A stretch of 14,472 nucleotides of DNA, taken from Deltaproteobacteria bacterium (GTDB lineage: Bacteria; Desulfobacterota_C; Deferrisomatia; Deferrisomatales; JACRMM01). The notes beneath the pieces are model-generated. The model did no database searches. It was not told the DNA's origin and saw only the letters and a list, made by a program, of their open reading frames with translations. The stretch spans positions 1 to 14,472 of the forward strand of contig JACRCS010001071.1 in NCBI GenBank assembly GCA_016218905.1, given 5' to 3'. How positions within the stretch are numbered: position 1 is the first letter of the stretch; the number at the start of each line of letters is the position of its first letter. The position numbers and the translations under genes were made by a program. Shown here piece after piece: positions 1-7,950 of this stretch.

Positions 1-338
1 ACCAGCCCGAACAGGGCCGAAACTCGCGTTTCCTCCGCCAGTTCGGCCAGAATGGGCCGGACCGCGTCCTTGTAGCTGGCGTTCTGCAGGGCCGTCAGGG
101 CGATGGGGACCAGTCCCAGGCCGAGGCAGTAGAGTTTGCTCGTCGGGTCCTTGCGGACGAAGCCTGCCCGGTTCAACGCATCCAAGATGACGTGGGTCTT
201 GCTCTTGTTGATGTCGACCGCCCTGGCGATCTGAGCGAGCCCGGCCCTCAAGGCCGGTTCGGTCGCCAGATAGCGGAGGATCTCCGCCGCCTGCTCGACG
301 GCCGGGGTCAAGGAGGTAAAACGATTGTCCCTGGCCAA
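1..338 (-). CDS. IclR-family transcriptional regulator, N-terminal part (cut by window start)
   Basis: This is the DNA-binding half of an IclR-type regulator; 112 residues are visible and the ligand-binding C-terminal domain lies outside the window. Residues about 8-70 match the IclR winged helix-turn-helix: a Val-Glu-Gln-Ala-Ala-Glu-Ile-Leu helix, then Leu-Ala-Gln-Ile-Ala-Arg-Ala-Val as the first HTH helix, a recognition helix around Lys-Ser-Lys-Thr-His, and a wing ending in Leu-Tyr-Cys-Leu-Gly-Leu-Gly-Leu. The linker Ala-Val-Arg-Pro-Ile-Leu-Ala-Glu-Leu, typical of the family, follows. I chose the TTG start because a GGGAGGAGG Shine-Dalgarno lies directly before it. An in-frame ATG at 363-365 would add nine residues but has no such site. 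Members usually repress or activate catabolic genes and often their own gene. The gene diverges from the DUF255 gene; its effector and targets cannot be read from this fragment. Confidence 0.9.
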   Translation of the reverse strand, partial: MARDNRFTSLTPAVEQAAEILRYLATEPALRAGLAQIARAVDINKSKTHVILDALNRAGFVRKDPTSKLYCLGLGLVPIALTALQNASYKDAVRPILAELAEETRVSALFGL

Positions 339-340
339 TT

Positions 341-349
341 CCTCCTCCC
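341..349 (-). promoter_or_regulatory. Ribosome binding site deciding the IclR start
   Basis: On the minus strand this reads GGGAGGAGG, a few bases before TTG (336-338). It favours the TTG over the upstream in-frame ATG at 363-365, which lacks a purine-rich site. Confidence 0.6.
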
Positions 350-366
350 GAGGGCGCCGATCCATC

Positions 367-395
367 CAGTATACTGAACAACATGCAGAATACTG
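367..395. promoter_or_regulatory. Tandem palindromic operator candidate of the IclR regulator
   Basis: Two 10-bp boxes occur 19 bp apart start to start: CAGTATACTG (367-376), a perfect palindrome, and CAGAATACTG (386-395), which differs at one base. Together they also form an inverted repeat with 9-bp arms and one mismatch. They lie directly downstream of the predicted -10 box of the regulator promoter, about +1 to +28 on the minus strand. Binding there would block transcription, as in IclR-family autorepression. The protein-DNA link is inferred. Confidence 0.55.
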
Positions 396-400
396 TGCCG

Positions 401-429
401 ATGCTAGCGCCGGCAGCATCCCATGTCAA
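401..429 (-). promoter_or_regulatory. Sigma70-type promoter of the IclR gene
   Basis: On the minus strand a perfect -35 box TTGACA (424-429) is followed after 17 bp by TAGCAT (401-406), which matches the -10 consensus at four of six bases. Predicted transcription starts near 394, at the edge of the operator candidate. The leader to the TTG start would be about 56 nt. Confidence 0.65.
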
Positions 430-498
430 GAGGGTAGAAACAATGTTCTATTGGATAATTCTTCTCTCTTCCGACCACCCGTAAGATTCTGCCCCCGT

Positions 499-526
499 TT
501 GACGCCCTTCCGCCGGGCGGTAGAAA
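499..526 (+). promoter_or_regulatory. Possible promoter of the DUF255 gene
   Basis: TTGACG (499-504) and TAGAAA (521-526) are separated by 16 bp, with a predicted start near 533 and a leader of just under 50 nt. The spacer holds a small CCGCC/GGCGG palindrome. The -10 box is only a moderate match, so the call is tentative. Confidence 0.35.
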
Positions 527-580
527 GGAGGAAGGAGCCGCTCCCGGCCCGCTTGCCTCCGTCGGAAGGATAGCCGCAGC

Positions 581-2647
581 ATGAACGCCCGGCCCCCCAA
601 CCGCCTCGCGCGGGAGAAGAGCCCGTACCTCCTCCAGCACGCCCACAACCCCGTCGACTGGTTCCCCTGGGGGGCGGAGGCCTTCGAGAAGGCGCGCCGG
701 GAAAAGAAGATCGTCTTTCTCTCGATCGGCTACTCCACCTGCCACTGGTGCCACGTCATGGAGCGCGAGAGCTTCGAGGACGAGAAGGTGGCCGAGACCC
801 TCAACTCCGTCTGTGTCTCGATCAAGGTCGACCGCGAGGAGCGCCCGGACCTGGACCAGGTCTACATGACGGTCTGCCAGGCCCTCACGGGGAGCGGCGG
901 TTGGCCGCTCAACGTCCTGCTGACGCCGGAAGGGACTCCCTTCTTCGCCGGCACGTACTTCCCCAAGGAGAGCCGGTACGGGCGGATCGGATTGATCGAG
1001 CTCGTCGCGCGCGCCGGCGAGGTGTGGGCGCGGGAGCCGGAGAAGGTGCTCGCGTCGGGGCGGGACTTCGTGCGGCGCTTGACCGCCGCGACGCGGCGCC
1101 GGGGGGAGGGGGTCTTGAACGCCGGCACGATGGCCGCGGCCGAGGAGTTCCTGCTCTCGGCCTACGACGAGGAGCATGGAGGATTCGGGACGGCTCCCAA
1201 GTTCCCGACCCCCCACAACCTGACCTTCCTGCTCCGGAGATACCGGCGCGGCGGGGATCCGCGGCTCCTGGGCGTCGTGGAAGCGACGCTCACGGCCCTG
1301 GCGGACGGCGGTGTCTTCGACCAAGTGGGGTTCGGCTTCCACCGCTACGCGACGGACGCCGACTGGCTCGTCCCGCACTTCGAGAAGATGCTCTACGACC
1401 AGGCCGGACTCGCCGTCGCCTACGTGGAGGCGTTCCTGGCGACCGGTCGCCCGCGGTGGGCCGAGGTCGTCCGCCGGACGCTCGAGTACGTCCTGCGGGA
1501 CCTGAGGAGCCCGGAAGGGGCGTTCTACTCGGCCGAGGACGCGGACTCGGAAGGGGTCGAGGGGAAGTTCTACGTCTGGACCAAGCGGGAGATCCTCGAT
1601 CTCCTCGGCCCGGAGAAGGGGGAACGCTTCTGCGAGTTTTACGGCGTTACGGAAGACGGGAACTACGAGGACGAGGCGACGGGCTGGCGGCTGGGAACCA
1701 ACATCCTCCACCTCCCGCGGCGCGGACCGCCCGCGCCCGACGAACCCCCGCGCCTCCCCGACTGGGTGGAGGCCGCCCGCCGGCGGCTCTTCGAGGCCAG
1801 GGAGCGCAGAGTCCGCCCGGGGCTGGACGACAAGATCATCACTGCCTGGAACGGCCTCACGATCTCGGCGCTCGCGAGGGCCGGCCGTGCCCTCGGCGAG
1901 GAGACGTACCTGGAGGCAGGTCGAAGGGCGGCCGACTTCCTCTGGAAGGAGCTACGACCGGAGGACAGGCTCTCGCGCACGTACCGCGAGGGCGAGGCCG
2001 GCATTGCGGCGGTGGCCGAGGACTACGCCTTCCTGGCGCGCGCTTTCCTCGACCTCTACGAGGCCGGGTACGACCCCGACGCGCTCCGGAAAGGGCTCCA
2101 ACTGGCACGGGAGCTCGTCGCACGCTTCTGGGACGAGCAGGACGAGGGTCTCTTCGACACGGCCTCGGACGCGGAGGCTCTGATTCTGCGCCCCAAGGAG
2201 GTCTACGACGGCGCCATCCCTTCGGCCAACTCCGTGGCCCTCGAGGTGTTCGCGAGGCTCTGGCTCCTGACCGGCGATCCCGGCTGGGAGGGGCGGGCCC
2301 GAGCGACGCTCGACGCCTTTTCTGGGCGGGTCACGGAACAACCGTCCACTCACACGCACTTCCTCCAGGCTGCCTCCCTGCTCCTCGAGCCGGCGCGGGA
2401 AGTCGTCGTAGCGGGAGACCCGGCGGCCCAGGGCACCCGGGCCTTCCTGTCCGAGCTCGCGAGCGCCTACGCTCCCGAAACCGCCTCCCTTCTGGCCCGG
2501 GAGCCGCTCGAGGAGCTCGCCCCCTTCACGGCCGGAATGAAGGGCGGAGAACGCCCCCTGGCCTACGTCTGCGAGGGTTTTTCGTGCCGCGCGCCCCTCG
2601 ACCGGCCCTCCGAACTCGCGGAGCTCCTGCGCAGACCTCCTGAGTAG
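581..2647 (+). CDS. DUF255 thioredoxin-domain protein (YyaL/SPATA20 family)
   Basis: This is a 688-residue cytoplasmic protein, full length for the YyaL/SPATA20 family. Residues about 5-165 form the DUF255 thioredoxin-like domain. They begin with [14 protein letters not shown] and carry the redox-type motif CHWC at 54-57, then Val-Asp-Arg-Glu-Glu-Arg-Pro-Asp and the Gly-Gly-Trp-Pro-Leu element around 106-110. The rest resembles the alpha/alpha six-hairpin fold of N-acylglucosamine 2-epimerases and glycoside hydrolases, with family motifs His-Phe-Glu-Lys-Met-Leu-Tyr-Asp-Gln and Thr-Ala-Trp-Asn-Gly-Leu. The family is widespread, but its biochemical role is not established; disulfide or sugar chemistry is only suggested by the folds. 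There is no signal peptide. The ATG at 581 begins exactly where homology begins; a GGAAGGA lies somewhat far upstream. The gene appears to stand alone, diverging from the IclR regulator, which might control it. Confidence 0.93.
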   Translation: MNARPPNRLAREKSPYLLQHAHNPVDWFPWGAEAFEKARREKKIVFLSIGYSTCHWCHVMERESFEDEKVAETLNSVCVSIKVDREERPDLDQVYMTVCQALTGSGGWPLNVLLTPEGTPFFAGTYFPKESRYGRIGLIELVARAGEVWAREPEKVLASGRDFVRRLTAATRRRGEGVLNAGTMAAAEEFLLSAYDEEHGGFGTAPKFPTPHNLTFLLRRYRRGGDPRLLGVVEATLTALADGGVFDQVGFGFHRYATDADWLVPHFEKMLYDQAGLAVAYVEAFLATGRPRWAEVVRRTLEYVLRDLRSPEGAFYSAEDADSEGVEGKFYVWTKREILDLLGPEKGERFCEFYGVTEDGNYEDEATGWRLGTNILHLPRRGPPAPDEPPRLPDWVEAARRRLFEARERRVRPGLDDKIITAWNGLTISALARAGRALGEETYLEAGRRAADFLWKELRPEDRLSRTYREGEAGIAAVAEDYAFLARAFLDLYEAGYDPDALRKGLQLARELVARFWDEQDEGLFDTASDAEALILRPKEVYDGAIPSANSVALEVFARLWLLTGDPGWEGRARATLDAFSGRVTEQPSTHTHFLQAASLLLEPAREVVVAGDPAAQGTRAFLSELASAYAPETASLLAREPLEELAPFTAGMKGGERPLAYVCEGFSCRAPLDRPSELAELLRRPPE

Positions 2648-2723
2648 CGAATCTCGGAAGGCGCAATCCCTTCTTCGCCAGCAATCGATCTCGCGGGCGT
2701 CTTTCGACGTGCGCCCGGCTCAA

Positions 2724-2737
2724 GCGCCGCCCGGCGC
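2724..2737. other. Short GC hairpin between DUF255 and cheY
   Basis: GCGCC (2724-2728) and GGCGC (2733-2737) form a 5-bp stem with a 4-nt loop. It is small and has no T-tract. It lies 20 bp before a stronger hairpin and may be part of the same termination zone. Confidence 0.3.
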
Positions 2738-2757
2738 AAGCCGATCACTAGGGACAA

Positions 2758-2779
2758 AACCGCCCCGGCTCGGGCGGTT
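2758..2779 (+). terminator. Terminator-like hairpin after the DUF255 gene, without a T-tract
   Basis: AACCGCCC (2758-2765) and GGGCGGTT (2772-2779) pair perfectly over 8 bp around a 6-nt loop. It lies 110 bp after the DUF255 stop and 54 bp before the CheY-like gene. No run of T follows, so it may be an intrinsic terminator of the weak high-GC kind, a 3'-end stabiliser, or part of the leader of the next transcript. Confidence 0.45.
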
Positions 2780-2832
2780 CGCCCATCGCCTGCAGGGCTG
2801 AGCGCCGTCGCGCCGCCTCTGAGAGGAGAACG

Positions 2833-3195
2833 ATGAGAGCCCTCGTGGCCGACGACTCCAACACGATGCGCATGGTCCTGCGCGACATCCTCCAGAGTAT
2901 GGGGCTCGACGTGGACTGTGTGGAGGACGGCGAGGCAGCCCTGGAACTGCTGGGGACGGTCTCCTACGAGATCGTCCTGCTCGACTGGAACATGCCGAAG
3001 ATGCTGGGCATCGATGTCATGAAGGCCGTCCGGAGGGAAGGGAATACCGTTCCGATCATCGTGGTCACGACGGAAGGCCAGAAGCGAAACATCCTCGAGG
3101 CGGTGAAGGCAGGCGCCAACGACTACGTGACCAAACCTTTCGTCAAGGAGACGATCGTGACGCGGGTCGGCCGACTGCTGAAGAGTACGCAGTAG
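2833..3195 (+). CDS. CheY-like single-domain response regulator
   Basis: This 120-residue protein is one complete receiver domain with no output domain. The acidic pocket is Asp7-Asp8, the phospho-acceptor is Asp51 in Val-Leu-Leu-Asp-Trp-Asn-Met-Pro, the switch threonines are Thr79/Thr80, and the conserved lysine is Lys101 in Thr-Lys-Pro-Phe. All residues needed for phosphorylation are present. A GAGGAG site stands just before the ATG. Only 35 nt separate its stop from the GTG of the kinase gene, so the two are almost certainly co-transcribed, and the Hpt histidine of the kinase is the likely phosphate donor. With no effector domain it must act by protein contact, for example on a flagellar switch, a pilus motor or another enzyme. 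No such target is encoded nearby. I find no convincing promoter in the 185 bp upstream. Confidence 0.93.
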   Translation: MRALVADDSNTMRMVLRDILQSMGLDVDCVEDGEAALELLGTVSYEIVLLDWNMPKMLGIDVMKAVRREGNTVPIIVVTTEGQKRNILEAVKAGANDYVTKPFVKETIVTRVGRLLKSTQ

Positions 3196-3230
3196 CGGCC
3201 CGTCCGTCGCGCCCGCCGGAGGGATGAGTC

Positions 3231-5846
3231 GTGACGCTCCGATCCAGAATTCTCATTGTCATCGCCTCCACGCTGGTCGTCGCCCTCGTCCTCCTGCACG
3301 GAACCGTGCGAGAGATCGTCCGGAGCGGTTTCATGGAGGTGGAGAGGGACCTCCTCGCCGGTTTCGCCAGGATCGAGCAGACCGACACGAGGCAGCACGC
3401 CCAGCGAGCTCGGGACGCTCTACAGGTCGAAATCGAGAACCTCTCGGTGAAGGCCGCCGATTGGGCGCAATGGGACGATACCTACCGGTTCGTGGTCGAC
3501 CGCAATCCGGCCTATGTCAGCTCCAACCTGAAAGACACGGCGCTCTCAGACCTCAAGCTCAACTTCCTCGCCATCATCGGCCCGGACGGGATCGTCGCCT
3601 TCAGGCGCTGGTACGATCTCGAGGCGGGAGAGGGGCTCCCCGTGCCGGCCAGCTTGGGCGAGCAACTCCGGCCGGGTCGACCCCTCCTCCTCCACCGCGA
3701 CGTGGACGACGCGCACAGTGGGATCCTGCTTCTGCCGGAGGGGCCGCTGATGGTCGTCTCCCGGCCGATCACCACCTCGGAAGGGAAGGGCCCGCTCCGC
3801 GGGTCGGTCGTCTTCGGCCGGATGCTCGACGCAACGGTCTTCGAGCGGCTCGGCGCGGTCACGCACTTGACGATCCGCAGCGAGCGCGCCGACCGGCCGC
3901 TCTCCGGCCCCTTCGCGGCGGCCCTCGGGCGTCTCGGGAGCGACGGGATCCTCGTTGAAGCGCTCGGCGCCGATCGAATGGCGGGGTACTCGCTGGTGAG
4001 GGACTTCCAGGCGCGGCCGGCGCTCCTCCTGCGGGTGGACGTACCCCGCGAGATCTACCGGCAGGGTCTCCTGACCCAGAGTCAGATCCAGGTCCGCGCC
4101 CAGCTCGTCCTCCTGTGGCTCGTGGTGTCGATCCTCACGGTAGGCCTGCTCCTTGGTGGAGTGATCCTCTTCGTTCTGGAGGGGTCGGTCCTCCGGCGTC
4201 TGGCGCGGCTCAGCAAGGGAGCCGTGGGGATCGGACGCGACGGCGACTTCTCCGCGCGGCTCGAGACCGGAGGCCGCGACGAGATCTCCAGACTCGCGCA
4301 GTCGATCAACACGATGCTCGCCGACCTGGCGGCCTCCCATCGGACGATCGAGGCCCGAAACGCGCAGCTCCGGCTGATCATGGATTCGGTTCCCTCCGGC
4401 CTCCTCTCCCTGGACGAAGAGCTTCGCGTCCAGGCGGAGTGCTCCCGCTCCGCGGAACGGCTTCTGCAGGAGGGGATGGCGGGCCGGAGCTTCGTGGAGG
4501 TCCTCGGCCTGCCGGAGGGGAGTGAGCGCGACGGACTGCGCCAGTACCTGGAGGTCTTCGAGAGAGATCTCGTCCCGGAGGACTCGATGGCGGAGCTCAA
4601 TCCGCTCCCGGAACTCCGGTACGGGGACGGCGACGACGCGCGGTGGCTTCGACTGGACTACCGCCCGATCCGAAGGGGCCGGGAGGCGACGAACCTCCTG
4701 GTGATCGTCGAAGACATCACCCGGGAGAAGATCCTGGCCCGGCGTGCCGCGGAGACCGAGCAGGAGAACCTCTATCTTCGCGCCCTGGCCGAAGACCCGG
4801 ACCTCTTCGGCGAGGTGCTCTTCGAGGGGCACGCGATTCTGCGCACGCTCGACGCACTGGCGGCCGAGTTCGGTCCCTCCGGGCCGGACACCTTCCAGGC
4901 CAACGAGATGTTCCGAGGCGTCCACACCATCAAGGGTGCGGCGGCGAGCTTCTCCATGAACCCGGTGACCGAGGCCGCCGCGCGGGTGGAGGACCGGCTG
5001 GAGGCGTTTCGACGGGCGGACCTACGTGCGACGGCGGATCCGAAGGCCCTGGGCGCCTCCCTTCAGGAGCTCTCGGCCGCCTTCATGAGGATTGCGCGAG
5101 GCGCCGCCCGGCTCCTGGGAGACACGGAAGGGGAGAGAAACCTCAACCTGCGCGTCTCGGCACAGGAGATCGCCGAACACATCCGAGGCGTCGAGGCCGC
5201 CGCCAAGGATGTCGGGACGGAAAAGGCCGAGGTGCGCCGAATGAGGGACGAAGCGGTCGGGCGCCTCCGCAGCCTCCGGACCGTGCCCGCTCCCCGGGCG
5301 CTCGCCCGCTCGGTGAGGCTGGTAACGGGCCTCGCCGAGCGACTCAGTAAGGACGTGGAGTTCCGCTTCGAGGGGGACGACACCCGCATCGACGTGGACC
5401 TCGCGCCCGCGCTCAACCGGGTGCTCCTGCACCTGCTGCGCAACGCCCTCGACCACGGGATCGAGACGGGGGAAGAGCGGGAAAGAGCGGGCAAACCCCG
5501 GATCGGGCACTTGGTCCTGCGTGCGGCTCGGGAGAACGGTTCGCTCTCTCTCCTCGTCTCGGACGACGGCAGGGGGCTCGACGTGGATAGCATCCGGGCA
5601 TCGGCGATCCGCAAGGGCGTGGTCCGAGCGGAAGCGGCCGAGAGCCTGTCGGCGGCCGAGCTCGGCAGGATCGCTTTTTGCGCAGGGGTGTCAACGGCCC
5701 GGGAGGTCACCGAAACGTCAGGTCGAGGCGTCGGCCTGGACGACGTGCTCCAGACGGTCGAGCGCGAGCTGGGCGGGGAGATCCGGGTCGAGTCGCGCCC
5801 CGGCGCAGGGACGGACTTCACGCTCCTCGTCCCGATGCCCCACTGA
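3231..5846 (+). CDS. Membrane-bound CheA-like histidine kinase (CHASE4-HAMP-PAS-Hpt-HATPase)
   Basis: This is an 871-residue sensor kinase of the inner membrane. A first membrane helix (about 5-25) is followed by an extracytoplasmic CHASE4-like sensor (about 55-210) with the typical Asp-Trp-Ala-Gln-Trp-Asp-Asp stretch (77-83). Then come a second membrane helix (about 291-315), HAMP (316-368), PAS (375-495), an Hpt domain with phospho-histidine His565 in His-Thr-Ile-Lys-Gly-Ala, and a CheA-type P3/P4 part. The ATP-binding site has the N box Leu-Leu-Arg-Asn-Ala-Leu-Asp-His-Gly (736-743), Asp-Asp-Gly-Arg-Gly (778-782) and Gly-Arg-Gly-Val-Gly-Leu (831-836). The protein stops right after the ATPase domain: no CheW-like regulatory domain and no CheY-docking P2 are visible. 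The GTG start is supported by GGAGG eight bases upstream. The ATG at 3224 is in another frame and gives an unrelated shadow. Its partner is probably the CheY-like protein just upstream. Confidence 0.92.
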   Translation: MTLRSRILIVIASTLVVALVLLHGTVREIVRSGFMEVERDLLAGFARIEQTDTRQHAQRARDALQVEIENLSVKAADWAQWDDTYRFVVDRNPAYVSSNLKDTALSDLKLNFLAIIGPDGIVAFRRWYDLEAGEGLPVPASLGEQLRPGRPLLLHRDVDDAHSGILLLPEGPLMVVSRPITTSEGKGPLRGSVVFGRMLDATVFERLGAVTHLTIRSERADRPLSGPFAAALGRLGSDGILVEALGADRMAGYSLVRDFQARPALLLRVDVPREIYRQGLLTQSQIQVRAQLVLLWLVVSILTVGLLLGGVILFVLEGSVLRRLARLSKGAVGIGRDGDFSARLETGGRDEISRLAQSINTMLADLAASHRTIEARNAQLRLIMDSVPSGLLSLDEELRVQAECSRSAERLLQEGMAGRSFVEVLGLPEGSERDGLRQYLEVFERDLVPEDSMAELNPLPELRYGDGDDARWLRLDYRPIRRGREATNLLVIVEDITREKILARRAAETEQENLYLRALAEDPDLFGEVLFEGHAILRTLDALAAEFGPSGPDTFQANEMFRGVHTIKGAAASFSMNPVTEAAARVEDRLEAFRRADLRATADPKALGASLQELSAAFMRIARGAARLLGDTEGERNLNLRVSAQEIAEHIRGVEAAAKDVGTEKAEVRRMRDEAVGRLRSLRTVPAPRALARSVRLVTGLAERLSKDVEFRFEGDDTRIDVDLAPALNRVLLHLLRNALDHGIETGEERERAGKPRIGHLVLRAARENGSLSLLVSDDGRGLDVDSIRASAIRKGVVRAEAAESLSAAELGRIAFCAGVSTAREVTETSGRGVGLDDVLQTVERELGGEIRVESRPGAGTDFTLLVPMPH

Positions 5847-5871
5847 GTTGGCCGTGACCTTCAGCCGCTTC

Positions 5872-5895
5872 GGCGGGGCAAGCCCCGCCCTACGG
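5872..5895. repeat. REP-like hairpin with CTACGG tail, between convergent genes
   Basis: GGCGGGGC (5872-5879) and GCCCCGCC (5882-5889) form a perfect 8-bp stem with a 2-nt loop, followed by CTACGG (5890-5895). It sits in the 105-bp gap between the 3' ends of the kinase gene (+) and livG (-), where it could act as a bidirectional terminator or 3'-end protector. The same plan, with a different stem but an identical tail, recurs at 11782-11804. Confidence 0.6.
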
Positions 5896-5951
5896 TCCCC
5901 GGCGATGGTGCAGGTGGAGTTTCTTTGTAGCCGGGTCACGGGCCCCAGGGC

Positions 5952-6737
5952 TCAGGCGGGTTCTTCCCCCAGGTAGGCCTTGATGACGGCGGGGTCGTTG
6001 CGGATCTCCTGTGGGCTTCCCTGCGCGATCTTCCTCCCGTAGTCCAGCACGAAGGCCCGATCCGAGATGCTCATCACCAGGCGCATGTCGTGCTCGATGA
6101 GCAGGATCGAGATCCCCGCGTCGCTCCGGATCCGCTGGATGAGCGCGTCGAGCTCAGCCGTCTCGTGGGGGTTCAGACCGGCCGCCGGTTCGTCGAGGAG
6201 GAGCAGCCGGGGCTCCGTGGCGAGCGCGCGCGCGATCTCGAGCCTCCTCTGGGCCCCGTACGGGAGGTTGGCGGCGAGGTCTTCCGCGTGGTGTGCCAGC
6301 CCGACTCGCCGCAGCAGCTCGTAGCTGCGCGAGACCGTGTCGGCCTCTTCGGCCCGGGTCGCCCGCCCGCGGAAGATGGCGCCCAGGATCCCGGCGGAAG
6401 TCCGGCAGTGGCGCCCGATCATCACGTTCTCGAGCGCCGTCATGTACGGGACTATGCGGATGTTCTGGAACGTCCGCGCCATTCCCCTTTCGGTGATCTC
6501 GTTCGGCTTCAGCCTGTTGAGGCGCTCCGCGCCGCCTCCCTCGCGACGAAAGAGGATCTCGCCGGCCGTCGCCCGGTGCATCCCGGTGATGCAGTTGAAG
6601 AGGGTGGTCTTGCCGGCCCCGTTGGGCCCGATGAGCGCCACGATCTCGCGAGGTTTGATGTCCAGGTCCACCCGGTCGAGGGCCTGGAGGCCTCCGAAGC
6701 TCATGGAGAGGCCCTTCACCTCGAGCACCGGCTCCAC
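5952..6737 (-). CDS. livG: Branched-chain amino acid ABC transporter ATP-binding protein LivG
   Basis: This 261-residue ATPase is one of two that power the Liv-type importer at the cytoplasmic face of the membrane. Walker A is GPNGAGKT (37-44), the Q-loop glutamine is Gln91 in Thr-Phe-Gln-Asn-Ile-Arg, the signature is the LivG-specific Leu-Pro-Tyr-Gly-Ala-Gln-Arg (158-164), Walker B is LLLLDEP (178-184), and the switch histidine is His216. The C-terminus Ala-Tyr-Leu-Gly-Glu-Glu is typical of LivG. The GTG start lies 1 nt after the livM stop codon, so translational coupling is likely. It is the last gene of the minus-strand cluster and converges on the kinase gene. LivF, its partner ATPase, is encoded at the far upstream end of the locus rather than next to it. 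Confidence 0.95.
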   Translation of the reverse strand: MEPVLEVKGLSMSFGGLQALDRVDLDIKPREIVALIGPNGAGKTTLFNCITGMHRATAGEILFRREGGGAERLNRLKPNEITERGMARTFQNIRIVPYMTALENVMIGRHCRTSAGILGAIFRGRATRAEEADTVSRSYELLRRVGLAHHAEDLAANLPYGAQRRLEIARALATEPRLLLLDEPAAGLNPHETAELDALIQRIRSDAGISILLIEHDMRLVMSISDRAFVLDYGRKIAQGSPQEIRNDPAVIKAYLGEEPA

Positions 6738-6738
6738 G

Positions 6739-7947
6739 TCAGCCCTCGCCCGGCCCGGGACCGCTCGGGGCGCCCTGGAGCTCGTACTTCCTGCGAGCGC
6801 TCCCCACGAGTCCCTGCGGCCGGAACACCATCATCACCACCATGATCGCGCCGAAGAGGAGCATCCGGTAGTCCGAGAAGGCGCGTAGGTACTCGGGGAG
6901 GAGGACGAGGAGCAGCGCGGCCAGGATCACCCCGGTGTTGGAGCCCATGCCTCCCAGGACGACGATCGACAGAACCATGGCCGATTCGAGGAAGGTGAAG
7001 CTCGCCGGGTTCACGAAGCTGGTCTTGGCAGCGAAGATGACCCCTCCCATCCCCGCCCAGGTGGCGCCCAGGGCAAAGGCCGCGAGCTTCGTCCGGGTCC
7101 GGTCGATCCCCATCGCCTGGCACGCGATCTCGTCCTCTCTCAGGGCGAGCCATGACCGGCCGAGGCGGGAGTGCTTGAGGCGATTGACGACGAAGATGGT
7201 GAAGGCCACGGCGGCGAGCATGAGGTAGTAGAGATAGACGGTGGCGCGTTCGAGACTGAGCGACACTCCGAAGAGGCTCGGGCGGGGGATGTTCGCGATG
7301 CCGCTCGGCCCGTAGGAGAACTCGTTCCAGTTCTCGAGGATGAGCCGGATGATCTCTCCGAAGCCGAGCGTGACGATCGCCAGGTAGTCTCCCCGGAGCC
7401 GGAGCACGGGGAAGCCGAGGAGGATGCCGAAGAGCGCCGCGAGGCCCATCCCCGCGGGCAGGGCACCCCAGAAGCCGAGGCCGAAGTGCTTGTTGAGGAG
7501 CGCGTAGCTGTACGCTCCGACGGCGTAGAAGGCCACGTACCCGAGATCGAGGAGCCCCGCGAGCCCGACGACGATATTCAGGCCGAGGCCCAGTACGACG
7601 TAGATGAGCGCGGTGATGAGGATGTTCACCTGGTAGGAGGAGAAGAGCAAAGGGAACACGAGGGCGAACAGGCCCACCGCGATGCCCGCCGAGAGCCGCA
7701 CCCGGGGGTCTCGGAGGGCTGCCCACCGGTCCTCCGCCGCCTGCGGGGATCTTCCCCCCGCCGTTCGATGGGCCAGGAGACGGCGCCACCCCAACGAGAA
7801 GGCGAACGCCCCGAGCCCGACCCAGACGAGATTCCGCCAGCGCCAGGCCACCACGTTCTCCACGGTATTTACCCGGACCACGAGGAGCGGGAACGTGAGC
7901 GCCATGAACCAGACCGCGACGCCGGCAGAGCGGAGCGCCTCCCGCAC
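6739..7947 (-). CDS. livM: Branched-chain amino acid ABC transporter permease LivM
   Basis: This is a 402-residue polytopic inner-membrane permease, the second channel subunit with LivH. It has the long form of LivM: an N-terminal extension of about 90 residues with two membrane helices, as in enterobacterial LivM, then the core permease. The core starts near Asn-Ile-Leu-Ile-Thr-Ala-Leu-Ile-Tyr and includes Gly-Leu-Leu-Asp-Leu-Gly-Tyr-Val-Ala-Phe and Leu-Arg-Leu-Arg-Gly-Asp-Tyr-Leu-Ala-Ile-Val-Thr-Leu-Gly. The coupling (EAA-type) loop is Ala-Leu-Arg-Glu-Asp-Glu-Ile-Ala, followed by Ala-Met-Gly-Ile. The start is a GTG 3 nt after the livH stop. The C-terminal tail is polar and rich in Gly and Pro. 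Substrate choice is set mainly by LivK, so 'branched-chain' is a family label. Confidence 0.94.
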   Translation of the reverse strand: MREALRSAGVAVWFMALTFPLLVVRVNTVENVVAWRWRNLVWVGLGAFAFSLGWRRLLAHRTAGGRSPQAAEDRWAALRDPRVRLSAGIAVGLFALVFPLLFSSYQVNILITALIYVVLGLGLNIVVGLAGLLDLGYVAFYAVGAYSYALLNKHFGLGFWGALPAGMGLAALFGILLGFPVLRLRGDYLAIVTLGFGEIIRLILENWNEFSYGPSGIANIPRPSLFGVSLSLERATVYLYYLMLAAVAFTIFVVNRLKHSRLGRSWLALREDEIACQAMGIDRTRTKLAAFALGATWAGMGGVIFAAKTSFVNPASFTFLESAMVLSIVVLGGMGSNTGVILAALLLVLLPEYLRAFSDYRMLLFGAIMVVMMVFRPQGLVGSARRKYELQGAPSGPGPGEG

Positions 7948-7950
7948 GGC

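Noticed and set aside
454..459. GATAAT as a plus-strand -10 box for the DUF255 gene
   Set aside because: No acceptable -35 lies 16-18 bp upstream; the pair at 499-526 is better.
404..1711. Long minus-strand ORF of 435 codons opposite the DUF255 gene
   Set aside because: It is an antisense shadow of a well-recognised gene in GC-rich DNA. Its translation is Arg/Pro/Val/Glu-rich with no family resemblance.
748..2643. 631-codon plus-strand ORF inside the DUF255 gene
   Set aside because: It is another frame of the same DNA, very rich in Arg, Gly and Pro. The DUF255 frame carries clear conserved motifs throughout.
3224..3958. ATG-started ORF overlapping the kinase start
   Set aside because: Its ATG is 7 nt before the kinase GTG, but the frame gives an Arg/Pro-rich shadow. 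The kinase frame has membrane helices and CHASE4 from its start.
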